A stretch of 64,000 nucleotides of DNA from Thermococcus sp. MV5 (GTDB taxonomy: Archaea; Methanobacteriota_B; Thermococci; Thermococcales; Thermococcaceae), in the NCBI RefSeq assembly GCF_012027425.1, contig NZ_SNUE01000001.1, positions 124,001-188,000 on the forward strand, in the 5' to 3' direction. The notes under the pieces are model-generated. The model saw only the letters and a program-made list of their open reading frames with translations. It searched no databases and was not told the DNA's origin. This document shows positions 54,616-62,670 of this stretch, piece by piece; position 1 is the stretch's first letter, and each line of letters begins with the position of its first letter. The position numbers and the translations under genes were made by a program.

Positions 54616-55656
54616 ATGCACTTGAAGAATTATCTCTCAGATTTAAAAGGAAAAGATTTGATAACCACCCAAGAATGGAGTATAGATGAAATTAGGGCAA
54701 CGATTGAACTAGCTAGGGAATTAAGAGAAATATATGAAAAAAATAACGGCAGGATTCCATGGAATTTCTTAGATAAGAAAACATTCATAATGTTATTTTA
54801 TGCCTCCTCTACCAGGACGCGGTCAGCTTTTGAAACCGCAATGACTCTCTTAGGAGGTCATGCGCAGTTTATAACAAGCTCAATGACAAGAGAAGGTGAG
54901 GGCGAGAGACACAAAGACATAGCAAAAATGTACGAGATCTATGGGGATGGTATTGGTATCAGATTGCTCGATCATGCTATTGATTTTGTATATGGAAGAG
55001 GAAACAAAGTTCTTAGAGAATACGCCAAATATGCAGATGTTCCAATAATAAACATGGCTGATGATACTTTTCATCCAACACAAGCTATGGGAGACTACAT
55101 GACTATAGAGGAGAAACTCGGAAAATTACAAGGCAAAAAATACGTATTAATGTGGGCATATGCCCCGGTTCCAAGAGGATACTGCAGTATTAACTCTGAA
55201 ATGCTACTAGGCACTAGACTTGGAATGGATATAGTAGTGGCCCATCCCCCTGGCTTTGAATTACCAGAAGAAATTGTTAAAATGGCAGAAGAAAACGCCA
55301 AGGCCAGTGGAGCTTCATTAGAATTTTCTAACAACTATAAAGAGGCCTTAGAAGGTGCACACGTAGTGTTTCCTAGGTCCTGGATTTCACAAAGAATGGC
55401 AAGAGAAGGATATTCAAAATTCTGGGAAGAAGAAAGAAAGATTTATGAAAAATACAAAGATTGGAGACTTAAAATGGAAGATCTCGACTTAATGGATCCT
55501 AACGGAATAATAACTCACGTATTGCCAGTTTTACGTGGGCATGAAGCTGATGACGAGGTTATGGATTCTTCTAGATCAGTCATTTATGAGCAAGCTAGAA
55601 ATAACCTCTTCGCAAAAGCTGCTGCCTTGCTTCAAACGTTAGGTATAGTGGAATGA
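54616..55656 (+). CDS. YgeW-like carbamoyltransferase
   Basis: A 346-residue member of the aspartate/ornithine carbamoyltransferase superfamily. The carbamoyl-phosphate site is YASSTRTRSAFETAM, followed by DDTFHPTQAMGDYMT. The second-substrate motif is THVLPVLRGHEADDEV, where ornithine enzymes have HCLP, and there is an unusual MWAYAPVPRGYCSINSEM loop. These differences, and the M20 neighbour, point to the knotted YgeW group, whose substrate is unknown, rather than ArgF. It may run in the phosphorolytic direction, making carbamoyl phosphate. GGAGGTATGAGC precedes the ATG. Confidence 0.82.
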   Translation: MHLKNYLSDLKGKDLITTQEWSIDEIRATIELARELREIYEKNNGRIPWNFLDKKTFIMLFYASSTRTRSAFETAMTLLGGHAQFITSSMTREGEGERHKDIAKMYEIYGDGIGIRLLDHAIDFVYGRGNKVLREYAKYADVPIINMADDTFHPTQAMGDYMTIEEKLGKLQGKKYVLMWAYAPVPRGYCSINSEMLLGTRLGMDIVVAHPPGFELPEEIVKMAEENAKASGASLEFSNNYKEALEGAHVVFPRSWISQRMAREGYSKFWEEERKIYEKYKDWRLKMEDLDLMDPNGIITHVLPVLRGHEADDEVMDSSRSVIYEQARNNLFAKAAALLQTLGIVE

Positions 55657-55667
55657 GGTGAGAGATT

Positions 55668-56843
55668 ATGTTAATTGAAAAGCAAAAGCAAGAACTAGTT
55701 GGTATTTGTCAAGAGCTGATAAGAAGACCTAGCCTTTCTGGAGAAGAAGATAAAGTTGCAAAATTCATCAAAAAAACAATGAACGAGCTTGGTTATGATG
55801 AAGCCTGGATCGATGAGTACGGCAACGTAATAGGAAAAATCGAAGGAAAAGAAAAAGGAAAAATCCTCATATTTGAGGGACACATGGACACAGTTCCAGT
55901 AACTAACCCTGAAGATTGGAAACACGATCCCTTTGGAGCAGAAATTGAGAATGGAAAAATATACGGACGAGGAGCCTCAGATATGAAAGGAGCCCTTTCA
56001 GCGATGATCTATGGGACCAGTTTAATCCCAAGAGAGAAGATAAAGGGGGATATTTATGTAGTTGGCGTAGTTATGGAGGAAATTTTCGAAGGAATAGCCT
56101 TTGGAAAAGTTCTTGATAAAATCCCAGCAGATTATGTGGTGTTGGGTGAATCGACGGAGCTAAACATCAACATCGGACAACGGGGAAGAGCCGAGATAAT
56201 TGTGAAAACAAAAGGAAAGCCAGCTCACTCTTCAAACCCTCAGGTGGGTGTTAACGCTGTTTACAACATGATCCCCCTAATAGAGGGAATTAGGAAACTC
56301 TCCCTTCCATCCCACGAGTTCTTAGGGGATGCAATTATTGAGCTTACAGATATTATATCAAAACCATATCCTGGCGCCTCAGTTGTTCCCTATGAATGTA
56401 GAGTCACCTTTGATAGGAGACTAATAGTAGGGGAAACCGAAGAAAGCGTTTTGAAACCCATCAAAGATCTTATAGAAGATCTAAAAGGCAAAATACCAAA
56501 GTTTGAGGCGGAGGTTGAAATTGCAACAGGAGAAGCTATGACATACACTGGAAAGCAAATTAAGGCTAAACGCTTTTTCCCTGCTTGGCTATTGGAAAAA
56601 GAGCATGAACTGGCTAAGAAATCCTTAGATGCTGTTAATAATATTGGAATTCCTGCAAAATTCTCAAAGTATTCTTTCTGCACTGATGGAAGTCAAAGTG
56701 CTGGAGTTAGAGGGATTCCCACGATTGGATATGGGCCCTCAAAAGAGAGCTTGGCTCACGTAACAGATGAGTATATTGAGATAGAGCAACTCATCAAGGC
56801 TGCGGAGGGATATATTGTCATAGCAAGTACCCTTTTGCATTAA
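55668..56843 (+). CDS. M20-family metallohydrolase, YgeY-like
   Basis: A 391-residue M20 amidohydrolase/peptidase. Metal and catalytic residues are seen in FEGHMDTVPV, GRGASDMKGALSAMI, VMEEIFEG and the histidine of the C-terminal LAHVTDEYIEI. A dimerisation domain lies between (GQRGRAEIIVKTKGKPAHSS). The FCTDGSQSAGVRGIPTIGYG stretch is like the YgeY subgroup that accompanies ygeW in bacteria. It likely removes an acyl or carbamoyl-type group from an amino acid derivative. It begins 11 bases after the carbamoyltransferase stop with GAGGTGAG as ribosome site. Confidence 0.86.
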   Translation: MLIEKQKQELVGICQELIRRPSLSGEEDKVAKFIKKTMNELGYDEAWIDEYGNVIGKIEGKEKGKILIFEGHMDTVPVTNPEDWKHDPFGAEIENGKIYGRGASDMKGALSAMIYGTSLIPREKIKGDIYVVGVVMEEIFEGIAFGKVLDKIPADYVVLGESTELNINIGQRGRAEIIVKTKGKPAHSSNPQVGVNAVYNMIPLIEGIRKLSLPSHEFLGDAIIELTDIISKPYPGASVVPYECRVTFDRRLIVGETEESVLKPIKDLIEDLKGKIPKFEAEVEIATGEAMTYTGKQIKAKRFFPAWLLEKEHELAKKSLDAVNNIGIPAKFSKYSFCTDGSQSAGVRGIPTIGYGPSKESLAHVTDEYIEIEQLIKAAEGYIVIASTLLH

Positions 56844-56877
56844 ATCCCCTTTTTATGAATTATTTGGAGGTGGAAAA

Positions 56878-57900
56878 ATGGTAGGTAAAATAGCCAACAG
56901 CCCGGTTGATTTAATAGGAAACACTCCTATTGTGAGACTTTCTAAAATAGATAAAGACTATCCATTTGAAATATGGGCAAAATGTGAATTTATGAACCCC
57001 ACTGGCAGTGTGAAAGACAGAATGGCCTATTACATGATAAAAGAGGCCGAGAAACAGGGAAAACTAAAACCTGGAATGACCATAGTAATAGCCACAACTG
57101 GAAACACAGGAATAGCCTTTGCTGCATGGGGAGCCTATTTTGGCTATAACGTGCTAATAGTCATGCCTGAGGAAATGAGCTACGAAAGAAAGCTCCTAGA
57201 CATGCTCTTTGGTGCTAAATTAATTTACACTCCCGGAGGAGAAAGTGACGCTATGGGTGCATTAGAATACGCGAAAAAGCTTGAGAAAGAAAATCCTGAC
57301 AAATATGTGGCATTAGATCAGTGGGATGACGAAGCAAACTTCAAGGCCCATTATGAAACCACAGGGACAGAAATAATAGAACAACTTGGAGCAGACACTA
57401 TAAAGGGATTCGTAGCCGGAGTTGGCTCAGGAGGAACACTAGTAGGTGTTGCAAAGAGATTGAAAGATGCCAACCCTAAGATAATAACTGCAGGAATGGA
57501 GCCTGCGGAATGTCCAACGGCCGAAGGATGGTTCAAAAGTGGAGAGCTAGGAGCTTGGGGAAGACATGAAGTTGAGGGAATTGGAGATGGATTCGTCCCA
57601 AGTCTAGTTGAGAAGTACAGAAGGTATCTTGATGACTGGGTTACTGTGAGCAGTGATGAAGCAATTGAGATGGCAAGAAAGATAGCTAGGAAAGAAGCTC
57701 TCGGAGTGGGCATCTCCTCAGGAGCAAACGTTGCAGCAGCAATAAAACTTGCAGAACGGCACAACTTTAGAGAAGGGGATAGAGTTGTCACAATTCTCCC
57801 GGACTATGCCGCAAGATACTTTAGCACCAGACTATTCCTAAAGAGAAGGTTAACAACAGAAGAGCACGAAAGAATGCTAGAACTAGCCAGAGAAGATTGA
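56878..57900 (+). CDS. Cysteine synthase/CBS-like PLP enzyme (fold type II)
   Basis: A 340-residue PLP enzyme of the beta family. The PLP lysine is in PTGSVKDRMAYYMIKEAE, the substrate loop is TTGNTGIAFAAWGAYFG (family usual TSGNTG), and the phosphate-binding glycine loop is AGVGSGGTLVGVAKRL. C-terminal LPDYAARYFST parallels cysteine synthases. The changed substrate loop and the operon context suggest a beta-elimination or replacement on an unusual amino acid, such as a diaminopropionate-like compound, rather than cysteine synthesis. GGAGGTGG precedes the ATG. Confidence 0.8.
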   Translation: MVGKIANSPVDLIGNTPIVRLSKIDKDYPFEIWAKCEFMNPTGSVKDRMAYYMIKEAEKQGKLKPGMTIVIATTGNTGIAFAAWGAYFGYNVLIVMPEEMSYERKLLDMLFGAKLIYTPGGESDAMGALEYAKKLEKENPDKYVALDQWDDEANFKAHYETTGTEIIEQLGADTIKGFVAGVGSGGTLVGVAKRLKDANPKIITAGMEPAECPTAEGWFKSGELGAWGRHEVEGIGDGFVPSLVEKYRRYLDDWVTVSSDEAIEMARKIARKEALGVGISSGANVAAAIKLAERHNFREGDRVVTILPDYAARYFSTRLFLKRRLTTEEHERMLELARED

Positions 57901-57937
57901 TTTCTACTTTTAATTTTTGTATCTTGGAGGAAGCACG

Positions 57938-59188
57938 ATGTTTGTGGAAAAACTTGTGTGCTCAAAGTGTGGATCTGAGTTTTCTCCAGCTTCTCTATAC
58001 TTCAGCTGTCCAAAATGTGGGGAAAGGCTGGACATTTTTTATGACTACAACAAGATCTCAGAGATTATCTCTAAAGATGAGCTTAAGAAGAGAGGCCCAA
58101 GCGTATGGAAATACACGGAACTCTTACCAATTCAAGATTCTTCAAAAATCATCTCTCTTGGAGAAGGAGGTACTCCTCTGATAAGATCAAAGAGACTAGC
58201 TGAGAAATTGGGCCTAAGAGAACTGTATATTAAAGATGAGACCAGAAATCCCACTGGAAGCTTTAAAGATCGTCCAATAGTGGTGGGAATTAGTAGGGTA
58301 AATGAATTTGGAATAAAAAACGTTGTAACTGCATCAAGCGGGAATGCTGCTGCTTCATTGGCAGCATATAGTGCAAAATTGGGCTTAAACTGTGTAGCTT
58401 TCGTACCGGAAAACGCCCCTACAGAAAAAATCTCTCAACTGCGATTATATGGGGCTATGGTAGTGAGAGTCAAAAGGAATGGATTCTTGGGAGATCCCAC
58501 CGTTAAGATGATGGAATTAACCCACAAAGAATTTGGATGGGCCCCAGTTCCTAGTTTTGGAAAGTTCAACCCATACCAGATGGAAGGGCCCAAAACAATA
58601 GCCTATGAAATTTCTGAACAGCTGAACTACCAGGTGCCAGATTGGGTCTTTATTCCAGTCGGAGGAGGGGGATTATTTGCAGGAAATTACAAGGGATTTA
58701 AAGAGTTCGAAATACTGGGGTTCATCGATACGATACCTCATCTCGTAGCAATACAATCTGAGGGATGTGCACCTCTAGTGAAAGCATGGAAAGAGAAAAA
58801 GCCCCTTGAAACATGGGAGAGCCCAAAAACCGTTGCAGGTGGTTTAGCAGATCCATATACATGGGATTGGGACTTAGTATTTAAAGGTCTGAGAGAAAGC
58901 AAAGGTATTGCGGAAGAAGTTAATGATAATCTCATTTTAGAGGCACAAAGACTCTTAGCAAGATATGAAGGAATTTTTGTAGAGCCGAGTGGAGCAGCTT
59001 CCTTAGCAGGCTTACTTAGGATGCTAGATGAAGGTCATATTGACAAAGGAGATTCTATTGTAATTGAAGCCACGGGTATAGGTTTCAAGGACCTAAAATC
59101 AATATCTAGTTATACTGAGGAGGTTCCAATAATAGAGCCCTCTTTGCCATCATTGAAGTATGTACTTGAGAAGTATAAGCTCAGATAA
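57938..59188 (+). CDS. Threonine synthase-like PLP enzyme (fold type II)
   Basis: A 416-residue protein with an N-terminal zinc ribbon (CSKCGSEF and CPKCGERL), as in archaeal threonine synthases, then a fold-type II core. The PLP lysine is in PTGSFKDRPIVVGIS, the substrate loop is TASSGNAAASLAAYSAKLG, and the phosphate loop is PVGGGGLFAGNYKGF. In bacteria the yge cluster has a diaminopropionate ammonia-lyase at this position, a member of the same fold; an ammonia-lyase role is therefore a fair alternative to threonine synthesis. ATG at 57938 follows GGAGG. Last gene of the operon. Confidence 0.82.
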   Translation: MFVEKLVCSKCGSEFSPASLYFSCPKCGERLDIFYDYNKISEIISKDELKKRGPSVWKYTELLPIQDSSKIISLGEGGTPLIRSKRLAEKLGLRELYIKDETRNPTGSFKDRPIVVGISRVNEFGIKNVVTASSGNAAASLAAYSAKLGLNCVAFVPENAPTEKISQLRLYGAMVVRVKRNGFLGDPTVKMMELTHKEFGWAPVPSFGKFNPYQMEGPKTIAYEISEQLNYQVPDWVFIPVGGGGLFAGNYKGFKEFEILGFIDTIPHLVAIQSEGCAPLVKAWKEKKPLETWESPKTVAGGLADPYTWDWDLVFKGLRESKGIAEEVNDNLILEAQRLLARYEGIFVEPSGAASLAGLLRMLDEGHIDKGDSIVIEATGIGFKDLKSISSYTEEVPIIEPSLPSLKYVLEKYKLR

Positions 59189-59386
59189 GCCTTTCCTTCA
59201 ATATTTTTGAAAATTTATCATTCCCAGAGCTGGGGTTTTATTCAAATACTTGAGCATGCTCTTAGCTTTTTCTTCCCAAGCTTTGTCATTTATTGTGGGA
59301 AAGAGAGCAGAGCTCCATTATACACAGCACCCTACGATGAAAACCGATAAAAAATAAAATACAATAAAGAGTGTGGAAGTGAGAAT
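59189..59386. other. Intergenic region with a possible decayed gene fragment on the minus strand
   Basis: On the minus strand a stretch reads INDKAWEEKAKSMLKYLNK then TPALGMINF before a stop near 59200. There is no start, and upstream reading needs a frameshift, so this may be the degraded tail of a lost gene. The right-hand part holds the methyltransferase promoter (AAAAAATAAAATAC near 59348-59361). Confidence 0.3.
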
Positions 59387-60790
59387 ATGGATATGGAAAA
59401 ATACAAGAGAATAAACGAGCTCACTATAAGAAGTTTTAGAACTCTTGAAAATGAATTAAGGGTAAAGGTAAATGACTCAAATAAGGAATTAGTTTCCCAA
59501 TTAAAGAAGGTTGTCAATCCAAAATCCTGTGCTAAAGTTCCTGTTCATAATTGGTATTACCTGAAAGAAAGTTATTCGCCCGATTTAATAAACAAGCTAA
59601 TAGAGAGTGGGATTATTAGGAAACCGGAGAAAAGACTTCTGGATCCCTTTATGGGAGCGGGGAGTTCTCTCTTAGGTGCTCAATGGCTTGGAATCCCCTC
59701 CATTGGAGTGGACATTAACCCATTCTTTTGTTTCCTCGTGAAAACAAAAACAAAGTGGCATAGATACGACTTAAAAGAGATAAAAAATTTTGTAGAGAAG
59801 ACTAAAAAACTTGATACATCGAAAAAAGCAGGATTTAACCCTCCAGAACTTTCAACTTTCAAGAGAATATACGACAACGAAACACTTAATGAATTACTAC
59901 GCATCAAAGAGTTAATACTTAGCGAAGCTGAAAGAAGAGGTGCCGAATTCGATTTTAAGGCTTGTGAGTGGAGAGGAGATATACATCTCAATCTTTACTG
60001 GCTTGCATTTGCCTCAATTTTGGAAGATTCTTCTCTTGCTAAAAAAGATGGAAAGGGCCTCAAAATTGTTAGAAAAGGGCCAAAGGAGAGACCCAAAGAA
60101 TTATTTATGTCCAAACTCAAACAAATGTATCACGATATAAAAACAATAAAATCCCAACTTTATCCACATAGAAAAGCTGAAGTGGAAGTTATAAATGGGG
60201 ATACAAGAAAATTAAAGGAAATCCCTGACAATTATGTGAATGCGATTGTGTTCTCGCCTCCTTACTGCAACACTTTTGACTATACTGAAGTCTATAAGGT
60301 AGAATTGTGGATGCTCAATTTTGTTAAGAATTATGAGGAATTTAGGGAGTTAAGAAATAGAACTCTCAGATCCCACAATCTATTCAATTCAGATGAGATA
60401 AAGAGATGGAAACAAGAGGAGAATGGGAAGTGGAAGAATGAAGTTCTTGAAGAGATCATTGAGTTTTTAAGAACGGAGAAACTGTGGAGCCCAGTTATTC
60501 CAGATATGGTTCAAGCATACTTTGACGACATGTATATTGCAACAAAAAACTTTTTTAGAATAATGGAGAATGGAGATGTTGCAATTGTTGTTGGAAACTC
60601 GGCTTATGCTGGAGTAGTAATACCCACGGATTTGCTCCTCATGAAAATGGCCCAAGAACTTGGTTTTAAGCCAAAAGCAGTTCATTTCGTGAGAAGACTT
60701 GGAACCAGCTCCCAACAACTTAAAATCTTGAAAGAAGCACATATTAGAGATTTGTTGAGAGAAACAATAGTCGTGTATTCAAAAGAGTGA
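59387..60790 (+). CDS. Orphan DNA methyltransferase
   Basis: A 467-residue SAM-dependent methyltransferase. Motif I is LLDPFMGAGSSLLGAQWLG (DPFMGAG at residues 86-92), with a long insertion before motif IV SPPYCNTFDYTEVYK near residue 289. The SPPY type is usual in N4-cytosine or N6-adenine methylases. No restriction endonuclease gene lies beside it. The C-terminal VVGNSAYAGVVIPTDLLLMK probably completes the fold. Its TGA stop lies within the target sequence GTGAT of the deleted IS copy, which therefore did not truncate it. Host-defence or mobile-element linkage is possible. Confidence 0.82.
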   Translation: MDMEKYKRINELTIRSFRTLENELRVKVNDSNKELVSQLKKVVNPKSCAKVPVHNWYYLKESYSPDLINKLIESGIIRKPEKRLLDPFMGAGSSLLGAQWLGIPSIGVDINPFFCFLVKTKTKWHRYDLKEIKNFVEKTKKLDTSKKAGFNPPELSTFKRIYDNETLNELLRIKELILSEAERRGAEFDFKACEWRGDIHLNLYWLAFASILEDSSLAKKDGKGLKIVRKGPKERPKELFMSKLKQMYHDIKTIKSQLYPHRKAEVEVINGDTRKLKEIPDNYVNAIVFSPPYCNTFDYTEVYKVELWMLNFVKNYEEFRELRNRTLRSHNLFNSDEIKRWKQEENGKWKNEVLEEIIEFLRTEKLWSPVIPDMVQAYFDDMYIATKNFFRIMENGDVAIVVGNSAYAGVVIPTDLLLMKMAQELGFKPKAVHFVRRLGTSSQQLKILKEAHIRDLLRETIVVYSKE

Positions 60791-60791
60791 T

Positions 60792-61325
60792 TTTTTTCTT
60801 TCTCCAAGCCTCGCCCTTCAGGGGCGGGGTAAAGTATTCAAAGATTAAGCCATTGAGTGGGAAAGCAACATTATTTTAAACCCCAAAATCATACCATACT
60901 TTGAGATGAAGCGCTCAGTGACTGTAAAACTTCAACCCTCGAAAGAGCAGAAAAAAGCACTATTCCAATTACCAAAGGCTCAAACAATTCAAAGAATATG
61001 ATAAAATAGACTTTGGGACAACTGGAAAGGAAGCCTATCATAACTTCAAAGAGTGGCTTGGGGACTCGACTGTTCAACAATTAGCCCGGAAGAACGCCGA
61101 CCTTGTCGGAGCGTTCAACATCTTGAAGAAGGTTGTGAGAATGATAACCCCAAGTCTGAGCGGGCTTTACGCTCAGAGGAGGGGTAATGGGGGGAAGGCC
61201 CTCCCCGAGGGGTTCGAAGAACCCTCTTTGAGAATTCCCCTGATGAGAACCCCTCAAACCTCCCCGTCACTAGTGAAGGGTTAACTCGCTAGAACCCTCA
61301 CCCTTCAAAGCAGGGAGGAGGTCAG
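60792..61325 (+). mobile_element. Internally deleted IS605-type element
   Basis: A 534-base relative of the element at 44450. The left end starts TTTTTTCTTTCTCCAAGCC after GTGAT, with hairpin CCTCGCCCTTCAGGGGCGGGG, and the right end finishes GGGAGGAGGTCAG. The interior lacks the RHH gene and most of tnpB. The right-end stem-loops are kept. Such an element could still be moved in trans and could still make a guide RNA. Confidence 0.87.
60906..61284 (+). pseudogene. tnpB remnant with a large internal deletion
   Basis: Starts MKRSVTVKLQPSKEQKKALF like the intact tnpB. It lacks about 40 bases near codon 22, which shifts the frame, and then jumps from the codons for QQLARKNA directly to those for DLVGAFNILKKVVRM. 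The junction near 61091-61100 falls at a short similarity (AATGCGGA and AATGCTGA in the intact gene), so the deletion probably arose through microhomology. The C-terminal GNGGKALPEG region remains. No nuclease activity is possible. Confidence 0.88.
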
Positions 61326-61341
61326 AAGAGTGTAACAACAA
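61150..61341 (+). ncRNA. Possible omega RNA of the deleted IS copy
   Basis: The right-end region retains CTCCCC-GA-GGGG, a GGGTT...AACCC stem and the terminal hairpin, in the same order as in the intact copy. The adjacent sequence AAGAGTGTAACAAC (from 61326) would be its guide. Expression is unproven. Confidence 0.4.
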
Positions 61342-61406
61342 AAAGTTAGTAGGCCTCTCAGAAGGCCCCATTCCAAAAAGGCCGAATAGGATTTATTTCG
61401 GATGAT

Positions 61407-61472
61407 TTGCCAATGATGAGTGTCATCCCAGCCGATGGAAAGATGACGACGTTTTATCCCCACCTGAGGTGC
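61407..61472 (+). ncRNA. Candidate C/D box sRNA
   Basis: Box C ATGATGA (61413-61419), 12 bases, box D' CCGA (61432-61435), 7 bases, box C' ATGACGA (61443-61449, one mismatch), 14 bases, box D CTGA (61464-61467). The outer bases GCC and GGT can close a short terminal stem. A TATA-like GATTTATTTCGG lies about 20 bases upstream. Such RNAs guide 2'-O-methylation of rRNA or tRNA with fibrillarin, Nop5 and L7Ae. D guide is CGTTTTATCCCCAC and D' guide is GTGTCATCCCAG; targets not identified. Confidence 0.6.
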
Positions 61473-61545
61473 CCTTAGTCATACACTTTTCCTCTTTTTG
61501 AGAAACTCTATAAAACTGAAATCTAACTAGTGGATAGGTGAAGTA

Positions 61546-62025
61546 ATGAGAATCTGTATCCTCTATGACACTAAAAGAGGCTCAACTGAAAAAGTAGCCC
61601 TTAAAATAGGTGAGGCCCTTAAAGAAAAAGCAGAGGTCAAAGTAGAAAGAGCGAGCAATGGTTTCAGAGTAGAAGACTGTGATCTAATTATAATCGGGGC
61701 ACCAATTTACTACGAGAGGCCACTTCCAAGTGTTATAAACTTCATCCGATCAAAAAATGGACTTGAAGGCAAAAAAGTTGCTGTCTTCATTCTATGTATA
61801 GCTGACAAGTTCGGAGAATTTGGAAAAAAGTACACCGAAAAGCGATATATGAGGTTGATGGTCAATCCAATCAAAGGAGAAATAATAGCAAAGAAAGTTT
61901 TCGACGGCTGGATACTAAATGAGAACCCAAAAACCCTAGAAGATGCAAAACAATGGGCTATACGAGTACTAGAAGCATTTCAAACTGAAAAGATCATCGC
62001 GGGAGTAGAGCACCCTAGTGAGTGA
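61546..62025 (+). CDS. Flavodoxin-domain protein
   Basis: A 159-residue flavodoxin-like protein. The FMN phosphate loop is YDTKRGSTEKVALKIGEAL at the N-terminus, with DLIIIGAPIYYERPLPSVIN for ring binding, and VAVFILCIADKFGEFGKKYT later. It is nearest to the flavodoxin_5 (HemG-like) group. It is probably a small electron carrier or FMN reductase. GGATAGGTGAAG precedes the ATG. It is a single gene; no redox partner is adjacent. Confidence 0.85.
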   Translation: MRICILYDTKRGSTEKVALKIGEALKEKAEVKVERASNGFRVEDCDLIIIGAPIYYERPLPSVINFIRSKNGLEGKKVAVFILCIADKFGEFGKKYTEKRYMRLMVNPIKGEIIAKKVFDGWILNENPKTLEDAKQWAIRVLEAFQTEKIIAGVEHPSE

Positions 62026-62163
62026 CAGCGGTTTTTGCTAACTTGAAAAGATCACATTCTCGAGCTAACCTTAATAAACCTAGGACTTATCCAATATTAG
62101 ACCAACTCAAGATATCTCGTACTGCTCCATGGGATAGGGATATGTTTCAGCTGAGGTGATTTC

Positions 62164-62625
62164 ATGTTTGGCTTTTTAAGAAAAAAGAAGAAAAAATATG
62201 GAATCCCAATATACGTAAGTGAACCCACCATTATTTATCATACTCAAACTGAACGGGCCGTTTTAAGGATTATAGAAGAAAGACTAAACTCCAATAATTT
62301 TATACTTCCCTCTGAATATGGCTTAAAACCTACTCACCATATGATAAAAGATGCAGAGGCCTTTGTCGCTATTGGTATAGTTGGTAAATTTACTTCCTTA
62401 GTTGTGAGAGAAATAAAAACTGCCCAGGAACTAAAGAAAAAGATATATACCCTAAACGTTGCTAGAAAGGGAAATGAAATTTATTATGACTTCTTTGAGG
62501 GCATACCTGAAGATATGGAGTGGTTGAATGAAGAAGAGACTAACCAGCTTTATGAGGATTTTAGGGGAGAGGAGTTCTCTGGATTTATGAAAATATTTCT
62601 GGGAGATAGAAGAAGACAGTGGTAG
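62164..62625 (+). CDS. Protein of unknown function
   Basis: A 153-residue protein I do not recognise. It opens with a short hydrophobic then lysine-rich run (MFGFLRKKKKKYG), which could touch membrane or RNA. The middle has alpha/beta character (YHTQTERAVLRIIEERLN, FVAIGIVGKFTSLVVREIK) and the C-terminus is acidic then basic. The hydrophobic FVAIGIVGKFTSLV suggests a buried strand-helix pair. GAGGTGATTTC precedes the ATG. The preceding 138-base spacer holds nothing I can name. Confidence 0.7.
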   Translation: MFGFLRKKKKKYGIPIYVSEPTIIYHTQTERAVLRIIEERLNSNNFILPSEYGLKPTHHMIKDAEAFVAIGIVGKFTSLVVREIKTAQELKKKIYTLNVARKGNEIYYDFFEGIPEDMEWLNEEETNQLYEDFRGEEFSGFMKIFLGDRRRQW

Positions 62626-62670
62626 TTAACCTTATTATACACCCCCACCAATTTTTTCTGGGTGAAAAAC

